Origin: UBA6107 sp034430175
GTDB lineage: Bacteria; Chloroflexota; Anaerolineae; Anaerolineales; Anaerolineaceae
DNA length: 64,000 nucleotides
Assembly: GCA_034430175.1 (NCBI GenBank)
Contig: DAOUFI010000007.1
Coordinates: forward strand, 62,001 to 126,000
Reading direction: 5' to 3'
The position numbers were made by a program, and so were the translations under genes. Positions 7,617-18,780 of the stretch are shown in pieces. The notes below the pieces were generated by a model, which saw only the letters and a list, made by a program, of their open reading frames with translations, was not told where the DNA came from and did not search any database. How positions within the stretch are numbered: position 1 is the first letter of the stretch; each line of letters starts with the position of its first letter.

Positions 7617-7740
7617 CTTTTTCTCCTTTATAAGTGGTCAGAGGTGACGGACTTGCTCCTTCACGTTTGTCCTGTATTCAATTTATATCTTTCGGTAGCA
7701 AAAGTCAACATGCCAATGTCAGGAATGGGTCAGTTTTTCG

Positions 7741-8511
7741 TCACATGTTCCAGCGCCAACTTGAAAGTTCCTTGAGAAAATCGCGGGCGGTCATGTCCAT
7801 TTGCAAGGGGGTGATCGAAACGAAGCCGGCAGCCAGGTCGCCAAAATCGGTTCCTTCCTCGATCACGCCAGTGGGCGGGTCGCCGCCGATCCAGTAGTAG
7901 GGCCGGCCGCGCGGGTCCATGCGCTTCACGAGTTCGTCGCGGTAGATGCGCTGCCCCTGGCGCGAAACGCGGTAACCCTTGAGCTGGTCCATGGGCAGGT
8001 AGGGCACGTTCACATTGAGCAGTACGCGCTCGGGCAGGTGATTCATCAGGATTATAGCTGCCACGCTGCGCGCGACCGCCGAGGCTGCCGAGTAATCGAG
8101 CGCCTCGTTGCAGTATTCGGGAGCATCCAGAGAAACAGACATGGCGGGGATGCCGGAGAGGACCGCTTCCATGGCGGCGGTGACGGTGCCCGAGTAGGTG
8201 ACGTCGTGACCGATGTTGGCGTTGGGGTTGATGCCCGACACCACCAGGTCGATGGGAGCGGGAACCATGCCGAGCACGGCCAGGGCAACGCAATCAGAGG
8301 GGGCGCCATCGCAAGCCAGACCTTCGCTGCCGTCGGCCAGCGTCACCGGCTTGGCGCGCATGGGGCGCGAGAGGGTCTTGACGTGCCCGGAAGCGCTCCA
8401 GTTGTGGTCTGGCGCCAGGATGGAGACCTGTCCGAGCGCGCGCAGTTCTTTGGCCAGAGCCAGCAGTCCGGGGGCCATGATCCCGTCGTCGTTGGTTACC
8501 AGAATATGCAT
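7741..8511 (-). CDS. surE: 5'/3'-nucleotidase SurE
   Basis: SurE hydrolyses nucleoside monophosphates and exopolyphosphate and is part of the stationary-phase survival system. The 256-residue length is normal. The N-terminal metal site MHILVTNDDGI carries the DD pair, followed by A-P-D-H-NWSASGH (about 34-45) and SGINPNANIGHDVTYSGTV (about 91-109), all diagnostic. The start at 8511 is preceded by AAAGGATCACT, and a TATAAT box lies at 8537-8542 on the minus strand, giving a leader of about 20 nt. No pcm or rpoS neighbours are present, unlike enterobacteria. Confidence 0.95.
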   Translation of the reverse strand: MHILVTNDDGIMAPGLLALAKELRALGQVSILAPDHNWSASGHVKTLSRPMRAKPVTLADGSEGLACDGAPSDCVALAVLGMVPAPIDLVVSGINPNANIGHDVTYSGTVTAAMEAVLSGIPAMSVSLDAPEYCNEALDYSAASAVARSVAAIILMNHLPERVLLNVNVPYLPMDQLKGYRVSRQGQRIYRDELVKRMDPRGRPYYWIGGDPPTGVIEEGTDFGDLAAGFVSITPLQMDMTARDFLKELSSWRWNM

Positions 8512-8757
8512 AGTGATCCTTTTAGTTTGATGAGATAATTATACAGATTTCCAGAGGGAGAAAAATTGAAAAGGAGCCGCTGAAACTGCGAAGAATTTAT
8601 TCGCTTTTCAGGAAAAGATTAATAAAGAATATATAAAACTCCCTTTGCGATTGCATATAATTGATATTGCTGTGCTTGCCGGAAGACCCGATCCGGAGAG
8701 CATAACGATGGCTTGCAACGAATCGTTCAAACGAACGTATTCAATCTGGAGGAGAAA

Positions 8758-9555
8758 ATGAAACTTAAACGTGGATTTACGATTTTTGTTTTTCTTGTCG
8801 TGGTATTACTGATCAGCCTGTCGATTTTTGTCGTTCCTGCGGGTAGCGTGGGCGTGGTGACGCGCTTTGGCGCGGTCTCTCATGTGGCGCAACCCGGTCT
8901 CGGGATGAAGATCCCGCTGGTGGACAGCGTGCACCTGATGAGTGTGCGCACCCAAAAGGATGAGGTATCGGCTTCGGCCATGTCGGAGAATTTGCAGGTG
9001 GTGACCTCGACCGTGGCTATCAACTATCACCTCGATGGGTTGTATGCCGTGCAGGTCTACCAGAACATTGGTACCAACTACGCCGACATCATCATCGCCC
9101 CGGCGCTGCAAAATACCTTCAAGTCGGTGACCGCCAAGTTCACTGCTGAAGAGCTGATCACCAACCGTGAGTCGGTACGCCTCGAAGCCGAGAAGGAACT
9201 GACTGATCGCCTGGCTCCGTACCACATCATTGTTGAAAACTTCAACATCGTCAACTTTGACTTCTCGCCCGAGTTCCAGGCAGCCATCGAGGCAAAACAG
9301 GTTGCCCAGCAGGCTGTGGAGACCAGCAAGCAAAAGCTGGCTCAGGCCGAGATCGACGCGCAAACACTGGTGACCCAGGCACAGGGTCAGGCCGACGCGC
9401 AGAAGGCTTTCAACGACAGCGGCGCGCTGACGCCGGAGTACCTGCAATACCTGTTTCTCACCCAGTGGAACGGGGTACTGCCGACGGTGATGACCAATTC
9501 CACCTCGGTTTTTGACGTGAGCGGCTACGTGCCAGATACGTCCAATCAGCAATAG
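8758..9555 (+). CDS. SPFH/prohibitin-family membrane protein
   Basis: The ATG at 8758, behind GGAGG, is preferred over an upstream in-frame ATG at 8713 that lacks a ribosome binding site, giving 265 residues. A hydrophobic anchor (about 5-27) is followed by an SPFH/Band 7 domain (about 27-185) opening with PAGSVGVVTRFGAV, the typical prohibitin start. A helical, Ala/Gln/Lys-rich segment (about 180-225, AIEAKQVAQQAVETSKQKLA) is the usual coiled-coil oligomerisation region. Prohibitin-like proteins form membrane rings that organise microdomains or guard membrane proteases. No protease partner such as FtsH or NfeD is adjacent; the NfeD protein at 44240-45568 is far away. A terminator follows at 9564. 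Confidence 0.9.
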   Translation: MKLKRGFTIFVFLVVVLLISLSIFVVPAGSVGVVTRFGAVSHVAQPGLGMKIPLVDSVHLMSVRTQKDEVSASAMSENLQVVTSTVAINYHLDGLYAVQVYQNIGTNYADIIIAPALQNTFKSVTAKFTAEELITNRESVRLEAEKELTDRLAPYHIIVENFNIVNFDFSPEFQAAIEAKQVAQQAVETSKQKLAQAEIDAQTLVTQAQGQADAQKAFNDSGALTPEYLQYLFLTQWNGVLPTVMTNSTSVFDVSGYVPDTSNQQ

Positions 9556-9563
9556 AAAGATCG

Positions 9564-9595
9564 AATCCCAGTCGAGAGGCTGGGATTTCTATTTA
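9564..9595 (+). terminator. Terminator after the SPFH gene
   Basis: AATCCCAG (9564-9571) and CTGGGATT (9580-9587) form an 8-bp stem with an 8-nt loop, followed by TCTATTTAA. Confidence 0.75.
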
Positions 9596-9733
9596 ATGAA
9601 AAACTTTACCGCTAATTGCGCGAATTTTTCCGAATGAAACGGAATACTTCTTAATTCAAGTCGATCACATTTTTGTATAATAATTGGGTTGTTCAATAAT
9701 GGTGTGATAAAGCCGAGATAGCTGGAGGATTTC

Positions 9734-10090
9734 ATGGGTAATAAAGTGGCGCGTTTTTTGGTAGCAATCGTTGCGCTGGCCATCATTGCCGGCGGTGTCG
9801 TAATGCTAATCGGTAATAGTAAGAATTGGGAGACCTCCACCGAGTACAGCAACGGCTTTTGCGCGGCGGGGATTCTGCTGTTGGCGCTCGGTTGCATCAA
9901 CATCGTAGGGGCGCACAACTCCAACCCGGATGAAGGCAAACAGTACAACGATGAAGTGGATGGGGGCACTTTTGAGCGTTTCAAGCAGATGCGGAGGGAT
10001 ATCTCGAAAGGGTACAATTTTTTAATCATTTGCGGCAGCGCGGGCGTGCTGTTGCTGGGTGTTTCCTTTTTGGTGATGAAGCTGTTATAG
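9734..10090 (+). CDS. Small membrane protein of unknown function
   Basis: This 118-residue protein has three hydrophobic segments (about 8-27, 42-60 and 96-117) and a polar loop (about 61-95) that contains NSNPDEGKQYNDEVDGG and the basic stretch FERFKQMRRDISKGYN. The ATG is preceded by GGAGGATTTC, so translation is credible. TATAAT at 9676-9681 is a candidate -10 box. No known family is recognised. The overall form resembles small four-helix or tetraspan-like envelope proteins, but no function can be assigned. Confidence 0.65.
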   Translation: MGNKVARFLVAIVALAIIAGGVVMLIGNSKNWETSTEYSNGFCAAGILLLALGCINIVGAHNSNPDEGKQYNDEVDGGTFERFKQMRRDISKGYNFLIICGSAGVLLLGVSFLVMKLL

Positions 10091-10505
10091 CACTAGTAAC
10101 GACCTACACGGTATAACGGAGATGCAAAAGGCCGGCAATATCCGCAAGGTGGTGCCGTGGTCGATGATTTATGACGCGCTGTGGGGGAAGTAGTCAATTT
10201 ATTCAGTTGATAAGGAGCCTTTGTTTCAAAAAATCAATTCGATTCCAATCGGACGTTCTTTACTACACTCAGGAGTGTATAGTTGTGTAGTTTCGTTATC
10301 TATTATTCCTCTCGCAAAAACCACTCGGGGGCGCACACTTGAATATGCTTCAAGTGCAGGCAAACCGCGACGAATAAGAAACGAGTCGTATTCTAAGTGA
10401 CAAAATCGTGATATAATAGAATAAATGTTCCATAATTTAATTATAATACGTCTGTCAAGGGGAAAATCGTGTCCAACGACATAAAGTCAATTTTCAACTA
10501 TACTT
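10091..10505. other. Gene-poor boundary of the restriction-modification island
   Basis: Base composition shifts here from G+C-rich to A+T-rich. A short frame at 10122-10193 (ATG to TAG, 23 residues ending VVPWSMIYDALWGK) has host-like codon use and may be the tail of a lost gene. A perfect 8-bp hairpin, CACTTGAA (10336-10343) and TTCAAGTG (10349-10356), follows. TGaTATAAT at 10409-10417 and TATAAT at 10442-10447 are candidate promoters for the methyltransferase. No integrase, tRNA or clear attachment site is seen. Confidence 0.45.
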
Positions 10506-11435
10506 ATGACCATGGAAGAGAACATGATCAACGTATATTCCGTGCGTGAATCATCCACGCTTTATAGCACTGCTCAAATTCCATTGTTCGTGGAAAATGA
10601 ACAGAAAAGGGAATTCATCCCCTTGGATTACACAAATCGGATTATCCAAGGGGATTGCGAAGATGTATTAAAAGCAATTCCAGATTCATCTGTGGATCTG
10701 ATCTTCACATCTCCCCCATATGCGGACCAGAGAACATCGACGTACGGTGGTATTAAACCGGATAAGTATGTGGACTGGTTCCTGCCAAAGGCTGATCAAT
10801 TCCAACGGGTGTTAAAACCGGATGGATCGTTCGTGTTGAACATCAAAGAGCGAGTGGTTGATGGTGAGAGGCACACTTATGTCATTGAATTGATTCTGGA
10901 AATGCGCAAAAGGGGCTGGTTGTGGACAGAGGAATATATCTGGCATAAGAAGAACAGCCATCCCGGTAAATGGCCTAACCGATTCCGCGATAACTGGGAA
11001 CGACTATTGCAATTTACAAAACAACGCAATTTCAAGATGTATCAAGAGGAGGTTATGGTGCCGGTGGGCGATTGGGCAAAATCGCGCTTGAAAAACTTGT
11101 CTGAAACTGATAAACGACGGGACAATTCCAGGGTTGGAAGCGGATTTGGAAAGAACATCTCCAATTGGGTAGGGCGGGATATGGTATATCCCAGCAATGT
11201 GCTTTACATGGCAACGGAATGCTACAACCAGCAACATTCGGCGGTCTTCCCAGTGGAATTGCCTCAATGGTTTATTAAATTATTCACTCAGCCGGGGGAC
11301 TTGGTTCTGGATCCGTTCAACGGATCGGGTACAACCTGTGTGGCTGCGGATGGCTTGGGGCGGAAGTATCTGGGGATCGATACCAGCGAGGAGTATTGTG
11401 AACTGGCCATCAGTCGATTGAGTAACCTGGAATGA
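10506..11435 (+). CDS. DNA methyltransferase 1 of a type II-like R-M locus (probable N4-cytosine)
   Basis: The 309-residue protein has the two core amino-methyltransferase motifs in beta-class order: the catalytic TSPPY near residues 68-72 and the S-adenosylmethionine-binding DPFNGSGTT near 269-277. TSPPY is more typical of N4-cytosine enzymes and DPPY of N6-adenine enzymes, so m4C is the likelier product. It shares long conserved blocks with the second enzyme at 12487-13368: PDKY-WF, SFVLNIK, WPNR, GDW-K-RLKNL, SGFG-I--WVG and PAVFPV-LP in M2 (SAVFPV in M1). The start is uncertain: ATG 10512 lies 7 nt after TATACT and could be leaderless, and ATG 10524 follows GGAAGAGA. Its G+C content is intermediate between the host and the next two genes. 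Confidence 0.88.
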   Translation: MTMEENMINVYSVRESSTLYSTAQIPLFVENEQKREFIPLDYTNRIIQGDCEDVLKAIPDSSVDLIFTSPPYADQRTSTYGGIKPDKYVDWFLPKADQFQRVLKPDGSFVLNIKERVVDGERHTYVIELILEMRKRGWLWTEEYIWHKKNSHPGKWPNRFRDNWERLLQFTKQRNFKMYQEEVMVPVGDWAKSRLKNLSETDKRRDNSRVGSGFGKNISNWVGRDMVYPSNVLYMATECYNQQHSAVFPVELPQWFIKLFTQPGDLVLDPFNGSGTTCVAADGLGRKYLGIDTSEEYCELAISRLSNLE

Positions 11436-11527
11436 GTAAATCATTTGATACATTATGATCGGTTGATATAATCTAGTTAAGCTTGAAATAAGAAGATGGG
11501 GAATTAACTCAAATTAAAGGAAATAAT

Positions 11528-12484
11528 ATGGCAAAAGTGACTGCACAAAATTATCCCAGAATAAATGATGGAAATAATCCATTGGTTGGTTGTTTGGATG
11601 ATTCTACTTTAAAGGAGCATCCAAAAAAAATATCTTCAGATCAAATGACAAAATTTATTATAGATTCGATAAAAAATGCAGAGGATAAATCTAGCAGGGA
11701 AATTTTAAAAATCCCTGATAAAGCCTCCAAAGAAGAAGTTTTAGCGATATATAAAAATGAAGGGAAAGAGCTTTTTAAGTATTTCAAGAAGTATCCAGGT
11801 GATCCTGCTGCAACTGCATGTCAATTAACTGGCGAAAACTTTCATGACGTTGGTGTTGAACAATTTAGGTTAAGAACTTTACAAAAAGAAAGAATGAATT
11901 CTGGATGGCGTTATCAATTTTTGGCATTTGATTGCGCAAAATCATCAGGCCGATTTACTAGTGTTGCAGATATTGGTGCGGCAGAAGCAGATTTTAATGC
12001 AGTAATTGAGTTTAAAAACAGTGCATTGACTCCATTAAGTCTGTATGTGTCCGTTAAAAATCGGATGAATACAATGGGTGGGCAGGACTGGCCCAAAGCA
12101 ATTCGTGCGTTGGAACAAATAGCTGTTAATGATAAAAATAAAAGAGGCCCTTACCTTTGTGTATTTGGGTTGACTATGGAAGGTGGAAAAAAGAGCCGAA
12201 CGATTAAAGGTGATTCAAAAACAAAACAGCCTCATTCAGTCAATACTGAAATTTGGTTGGCGGATTATTTTTGGCCTTTTTTCGCAAATTACACATACAA
12301 GGAAATAATGGAAATGGTATTGGATATATTACTGTCGAATAAAAAAGACGAATTATCATCAAAAATTGAAGTCCCAGAAGAATTGTTGATTGAATTTGGC
12401 CGATGTTGCACAGAAGCTGGATTAGTTGACGATAAAGGTGTTTTCAATAACCCCCACAAACTTGTGGATTTCTTTTGCAAATAA
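11528..12484 (+). CDS. Putative type II restriction endonuclease between two methyltransferases
   Basis: The 318-residue protein has no membrane segment or signal. Its assignment as an endonuclease rests mainly on position: it is flanked by two related methyltransferases on the same strand, 92 nt after the first and 2 nt before the second. A candidate PD-(D/E)xK core is D155 with S-V-K177 in LYVSVKNR, preceded by E153 and followed by NTMGGQDWPKAI; the usual acidic residue of the ExK half is Ser, so the active site is tentative. AAAGGA precedes the ATG at 11528. The gene is markedly A+T-rich compared with the core genes, consistent with recent acquisition. A specific recognition site cannot be read from sequence. 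Confidence 0.65.
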   Translation: MAKVTAQNYPRINDGNNPLVGCLDDSTLKEHPKKISSDQMTKFIIDSIKNAEDKSSREILKIPDKASKEEVLAIYKNEGKELFKYFKKYPGDPAATACQLTGENFHDVGVEQFRLRTLQKERMNSGWRYQFLAFDCAKSSGRFTSVADIGAAEADFNAVIEFKNSALTPLSLYVSVKNRMNTMGGQDWPKAIRALEQIAVNDKNKRGPYLCVFGLTMEGGKKSRTIKGDSKTKQPHSVNTEIWLADYFWPFFANYTYKEIMEMVLDILLSNKKDELSSKIEVPEELLIEFGRCCTEAGLVDDKGVFNNPHKLVDFFCK

Positions 12485-12486
12485 TT

Positions 12487-13368
12487 ATGATTGAGAACCT
12501 TGTTTTCAACTCCCAAATAATTAAATACAATGGCAATACGTGTACGATCATATGTGGTGATAGCCGGGATGTTCTTAAGTTATATACTAATCAGGTTGAT
12601 CTAATTGTTACCTCACCACCATATGCGGATGCAAGAAAAAAACATTACGATAGTATTTCGCCTGATAAATATCCAGAATGGTTTTTATCCTTTCACGATT
12701 CCTTTTTCGAAGCTCTTAAAGAAAATGGAAGTTTTGTACTGAATATTAAAGATAAAGTAGTTAATGGCAGTAGACATAGATTTGTTTGGGATACGATTCA
12801 GGAGCTTTCAGGAAAAGGTTGGATTTGCATCGATGACTATATCTGGAATAAAACAAATCCGATGCCTGGCCATTGGCCAAATAGATTAAGTGATGGATGG
12901 GAATATTGTTTTCACCTTTCAAAGGTAGTAAAGCCTTACTTCAATCCTGATGATGTAAGGAAGCCAATTGGAGATTGGGTAAAAACGCGATTAAAAAATC
13001 TAAACGGAACAGATAAATCTAGACATAATTCAGCGAATAATAGCGGCTTTGGAAGAGATATTTCAAAATGGGTTGGTAAAGATGAAGTCTTACCATCAAA
13101 CGTATTAACCATGGCTTTAGTAGGGAAGAACAAAGGGCACCCCGCAGTTTTTCCAGTTGATTTGCCTTTATTTTTTATTAAGTTGTTGTGCCCTGTAGAT
13201 GGTACAGTCGTAGATCCATTTTCGGGTAGCGGAACGACAGGAATAGCATCGTTATTGTCTGGAAGGAACTGTATCTTGATAGATAATAATGAAGAATATT
13301 GTAAAGAAGCATTTCAAAGAATTTCGCTAGAGTTATCAATTCCACCAGAGCAATATACACTCTATTAA
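12487..13368 (+). CDS. DNA methyltransferase 2 of the R-M locus (probable N4-cytosine)
   Basis: From the ATG at 12487 (2 nt after the endonuclease stop) the protein has 293 residues; a TTG at 12475 would extend it by four codons into the endonuclease gene. TSPPY is near residues 42-46 and DPFSGSGTT near the C-terminus, the same beta-class order as methyltransferase 1. The two are clear paralogues over their whole length but differ widely in codon use and G+C content, this gene being much more A+T-rich. Two methyltransferases with one nuclease are typical when the recognition site is asymmetric, with each enzyme protecting one strand. That is inference here. Confidence 0.88.
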   Translation: MIENLVFNSQIIKYNGNTCTIICGDSRDVLKLYTNQVDLIVTSPPYADARKKHYDSISPDKYPEWFLSFHDSFFEALKENGSFVLNIKDKVVNGSRHRFVWDTIQELSGKGWICIDDYIWNKTNPMPGHWPNRLSDGWEYCFHLSKVVKPYFNPDDVRKPIGDWVKTRLKNLNGTDKSRHNSANNSGFGRDISKWVGKDEVLPSNVLTMALVGKNKGHPAVFPVDLPLFFIKLLCPVDGTVVDPFSGSGTTGIASLLSGRNCILIDNNEEYCKEAFQRISLELSIPPEQYTLY

Positions 13369-13373
13369 TTAGT

Positions 13374-13418
13374 ATTGATTACGCCGGTCGGGTATCAATC
13401 CGGGAAGATTTTTTTTGT
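13374..13418 (+). terminator. Weak terminator after the R-M locus
   Basis: ATTGAT (13374-13379) pairs with ATCAAT across a 13-nt loop, and an eight- or nine-base T-run follows shortly after. The stem is short, so this is a modest candidate. Confidence 0.35.
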
Positions 13419-13603
13419 GATCAAGAGAGCGCGTTTGTTAATTTTCTGGATTTCTACAATTTCTAGTATTGTTCGCTTGCCCATATATTGCTTTGTGGGC
13501 TAACAATGGTAGAGTGGACATTAACCTCGACCCTTAAATTCACGAGGTTCTTAATTTAACCCAGTTTCATCGTATTCGTTTATGGGTTAATCTTCACTCG
13601 CGG

Positions 13604-13650
13604 TATAATTCAGCATCTCAAATCTCAAGACCTGTCCGCAGACAGGAGGA
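13604..13650 (+). promoter_or_regulatory. glyS promoter -10 box and RBS-overlapping hairpin
   Basis: TATAAT at 13604-13609 is a likely -10 box with no clear -35. The short leader then contains CCTGTC-CGCA-GACAGG (13631-13646), a perfect 6-bp hairpin whose 3' arm includes the first three bases of the ribosome binding site AGGAGG (13644-13649). The hairpin could modulate glyS translation. Confidence 0.5.
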
Positions 13651-13653
13651 CTT

Positions 13654-16647
<2,994 letters not shown>

Positions 16648-16652
16648 TCTTT

Positions 16653-16773
16653 TCCACGAAGTAAACGATTGACACGAATAAATTCATATGTAGAGGCACG
16701 GCACACTGTATTCAGCACGCCGTGTTCCTACCGTTTAACCGTTTTTTTCGATTGTATTCGTGCAATTCGTGGA
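16653..16773. repeat. Nested palindromic intergenic repeat between glyS and dnaG
   Basis: Outer arms TCCACGAA with ACACGAAT (16653-16680) pair imperfectly with ATTCGTGCAATTCGTGGA (16756-16773). An inner pair, GTAGAGGCACGGC (16690-16702) and GCCGTGTTCCTAC (16719-16731), matches 11 of 13 and resembles the widespread GTAGGGGCACGGC palindrome of environmental bacteria. Two repeat families are thus nested. Confidence 0.65.
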
Positions 16774-16847
16774 CATATAAATAATCTCGCACCCTTTTAC
16801 GGTACTGGCGGTTAAGGATTTATGCGATAATATTAAGCCTGAAGCCT

Positions 16848-18752
16848 ATGTCCACGATTGATGAGATCAAAGACCGTATCGATATTGTCGACCTTGTTTC
16901 TGAGTCGGTGAAACTACGCCGATCGGGGAAGAGCTATACGGGTTTTTGTCCGTTCCACCACAACACCAAAACGCCAGCTTTCGCGGTCTTTCCCGATTCG
17001 GGCACGTGGCGCTGTTTCGGTGAATGCAACGAGGGTGGCGACATCTTCAAATACGTAATGAAGAAGGAAGGCTGGGATTTCAGCGAAGCGTTGAAGTACC
17101 TGGCCGACCGAGCCGGGGTTACGCTCGTACCTCAGACGCCGGAACGCCAGGCTGCCGAAGAGCAATACGGGCGCCTGCGTGCGCTACTCGAAGAAGCAGG
17201 TAGTTTCTTCCACTATTCGCTAATCAAGACGCCGGCAGGAAAACCGGCACTGGACTACCTGCTCAAGCGCGGTCTGACCACGCAAACCATTGAAATGTTT
17301 GGACTGGGTTACGCCCCCGATTCATATGAAGCCACACTCACCCATCTGCGCGGTCAGGGCTATTCCGTTGAAGAGATGAGCCAGGCAGGCATGGTCAACG
17401 AGCGCGACAGCGGTGGCGTGTATGACAAGTTCCGCAACCGCATCACCTTCCCGATCCGCGACGGCAACGGCAAAATGGCCGGGTTCGGCGCGCGTATCCT
17501 CAACCCCGAGGACAACCCCAAGTTTCTTAACTCACCGCAAACGGTGTTGTTTGATAAAAGCCATCTGCTTTATGGGCTGGATCTGGCGCGCAAGGCCATC
17601 CGCGCTAAAGACCAGGTGGTGCTGGTGGAAGGTTATCTGGATGTAATCATCCTGCACCAGGCGGGATATACCAACACGGTTTCCCCCATGGGTACGGCAT
17701 TAAATGAAGATCAGCTTCGATATCTGAAGAAGTTCACGCGGCGCATCGTGCTGGCGTTGGACGCTGATGCCGCGGGTGAGAAAGCCACGCTGCGAGGTCT
17801 AGATATCGCGCGCCAGGCGCTGGACCACAGCGACGAGCTCGTGTTCGACGCGCACGGGCTGCTGCGGCATGAAGCACGGCTGCAGGCGGACGTTCGTGTC
17901 ACCACCCTGCCGCCGGGTAAGGATCCCGATGAGGTAGTGCTTGCCGACGCCGAGGAGTGGCAGCGCATCCTCGACCGCGCCAAACCCATCGTGGTGCACG
18001 TGATGGATACCCTGGCAGCGACGTCGAACATCAACGACGCCAAGGTCAAGACTGAGGTGGCTGCCCAAGTGCTACCCCTAATCGAAGACGTGCCATCCGC
18101 GATCGAGCGAGACACTTACCGCCAGCAACTGGCACGCCTGCTCAAAGTGGACGAACGCACGCTATTGGGCGCGCAGCAGGTACGAGAAACCCCCAAACGG
18201 AGGCGCACTCGTGTCGATGCCATCGCTGAGCCGACACCTACGAAACTTGAAAAGCGGTCTGACAACAGGGCTTACGCGTTGGAAACACATTGCCTAAAAT
18301 TGCTGATTCAAAAGCCAGACGACTTGTACGACCTCGACCGGTCTTTACAGCAGTGCGGGCTCAACAGCGTGACTGTGGATGATTTCGAGAATGCTGATCA
18401 CCAACTGGTCATCATGCTGCTTATCCAGGGGTTGGCGCAGGATGAGGTGGATACGCTGCAATACATCAAACTCAACCTGCCTGAAAGTCTGCAGGAGAGT
18501 CTGATCAGGTTAAGCACACCTGAGTTAAAAGAGGAAGAAAAGAATCACAACAAGGTGCTTGAAGATCTGATCCGGTCGGTGATGAACTTGCGTCTGCTGC
18601 ATGTGAAAGAGACGTTGAATCAAATACGCTTTTTACAACAAGATGAGGAAAACAAAGAAGAAATCCAGAATTTACAGAAGATGACGATGGAATACACCAT
18701 ATTGCGTGGAAAACTGGACCGCGCATTGGGCAAACCTGTGTTGACAAGTTAA
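16848..18752 (+). CDS. dnaG: DNA primase
   Basis: Primase makes the RNA primers for replication. The 634-residue chain has the N-terminal CHC2 zinc-binding domain (CPFH near 36-39, CFGEC near 58-62, with TPAFAVFPDSGTWRCF between), the catalytic core and Toprim domain (about 250-345: VVLVEGYLDVI and LALDADAAGEKA carry the metal-binding acids), and a helical C-terminal DnaB-binding region. The ATG has no strong ribosome binding site; TGcGATAAT lies about 16 nt upstream, so the transcript leader may be very short. rpoD follows after 27 nt. This partly recalls the rpsU-dnaG-rpoD macromolecular synthesis operon, but rpsU is missing. Confidence 0.96.
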   Translation: MSTIDEIKDRIDIVDLVSESVKLRRSGKSYTGFCPFHHNTKTPAFAVFPDSGTWRCFGECNEGGDIFKYVMKKEGWDFSEALKYLADRAGVTLVPQTPERQAAEEQYGRLRALLEEAGSFFHYSLIKTPAGKPALDYLLKRGLTTQTIEMFGLGYAPDSYEATLTHLRGQGYSVEEMSQAGMVNERDSGGVYDKFRNRITFPIRDGNGKMAGFGARILNPEDNPKFLNSPQTVLFDKSHLLYGLDLARKAIRAKDQVVLVEGYLDVIILHQAGYTNTVSPMGTALNEDQLRYLKKFTRRIVLALDADAAGEKATLRGLDIARQALDHSDELVFDAHGLLRHEARLQADVRVTTLPPGKDPDEVVLADAEEWQRILDRAKPIVVHVMDTLAATSNINDAKVKTEVAAQVLPLIEDVPSAIERDTYRQQLARLLKVDERTLLGAQQVRETPKRRRTRVDAIAEPTPTKLEKRSDNRAYALETHCLKLLIQKPDDLYDLDRSLQQCGLNSVTVDDFENADHQLVIMLLIQGLAQDEVDTLQYIKLNLPESLQESLIRLSTPELKEEEKNHNKVLEDLIRSVMNLRLLHVKETLNQIRFLQQDEENKEEIQNLQKMTMEYTILRGKLDRALGKPVLTS

Positions 18753-18762
18753 AAAAACTATT

Positions 18763-18780
18763 TATGGTATAGTTAACCCA
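18763..18780 (+). promoter_or_regulatory. rpoD promoter predicting a leaderless mRNA
   Basis: TGgTATAGT (extended -10, hexamer 18768-18773) ends 6 nt before the rpoD ATG at 18780, so transcription would begin at or next to the start codon. TTGACA at 18741-18746 lies inside the end of dnaG; its spacing to TATAGT is 21 bp, or 16 bp to the overlapping TATGGT (18763-18768). No Shine-Dalgarno sequence is visible. Confidence 0.55.
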
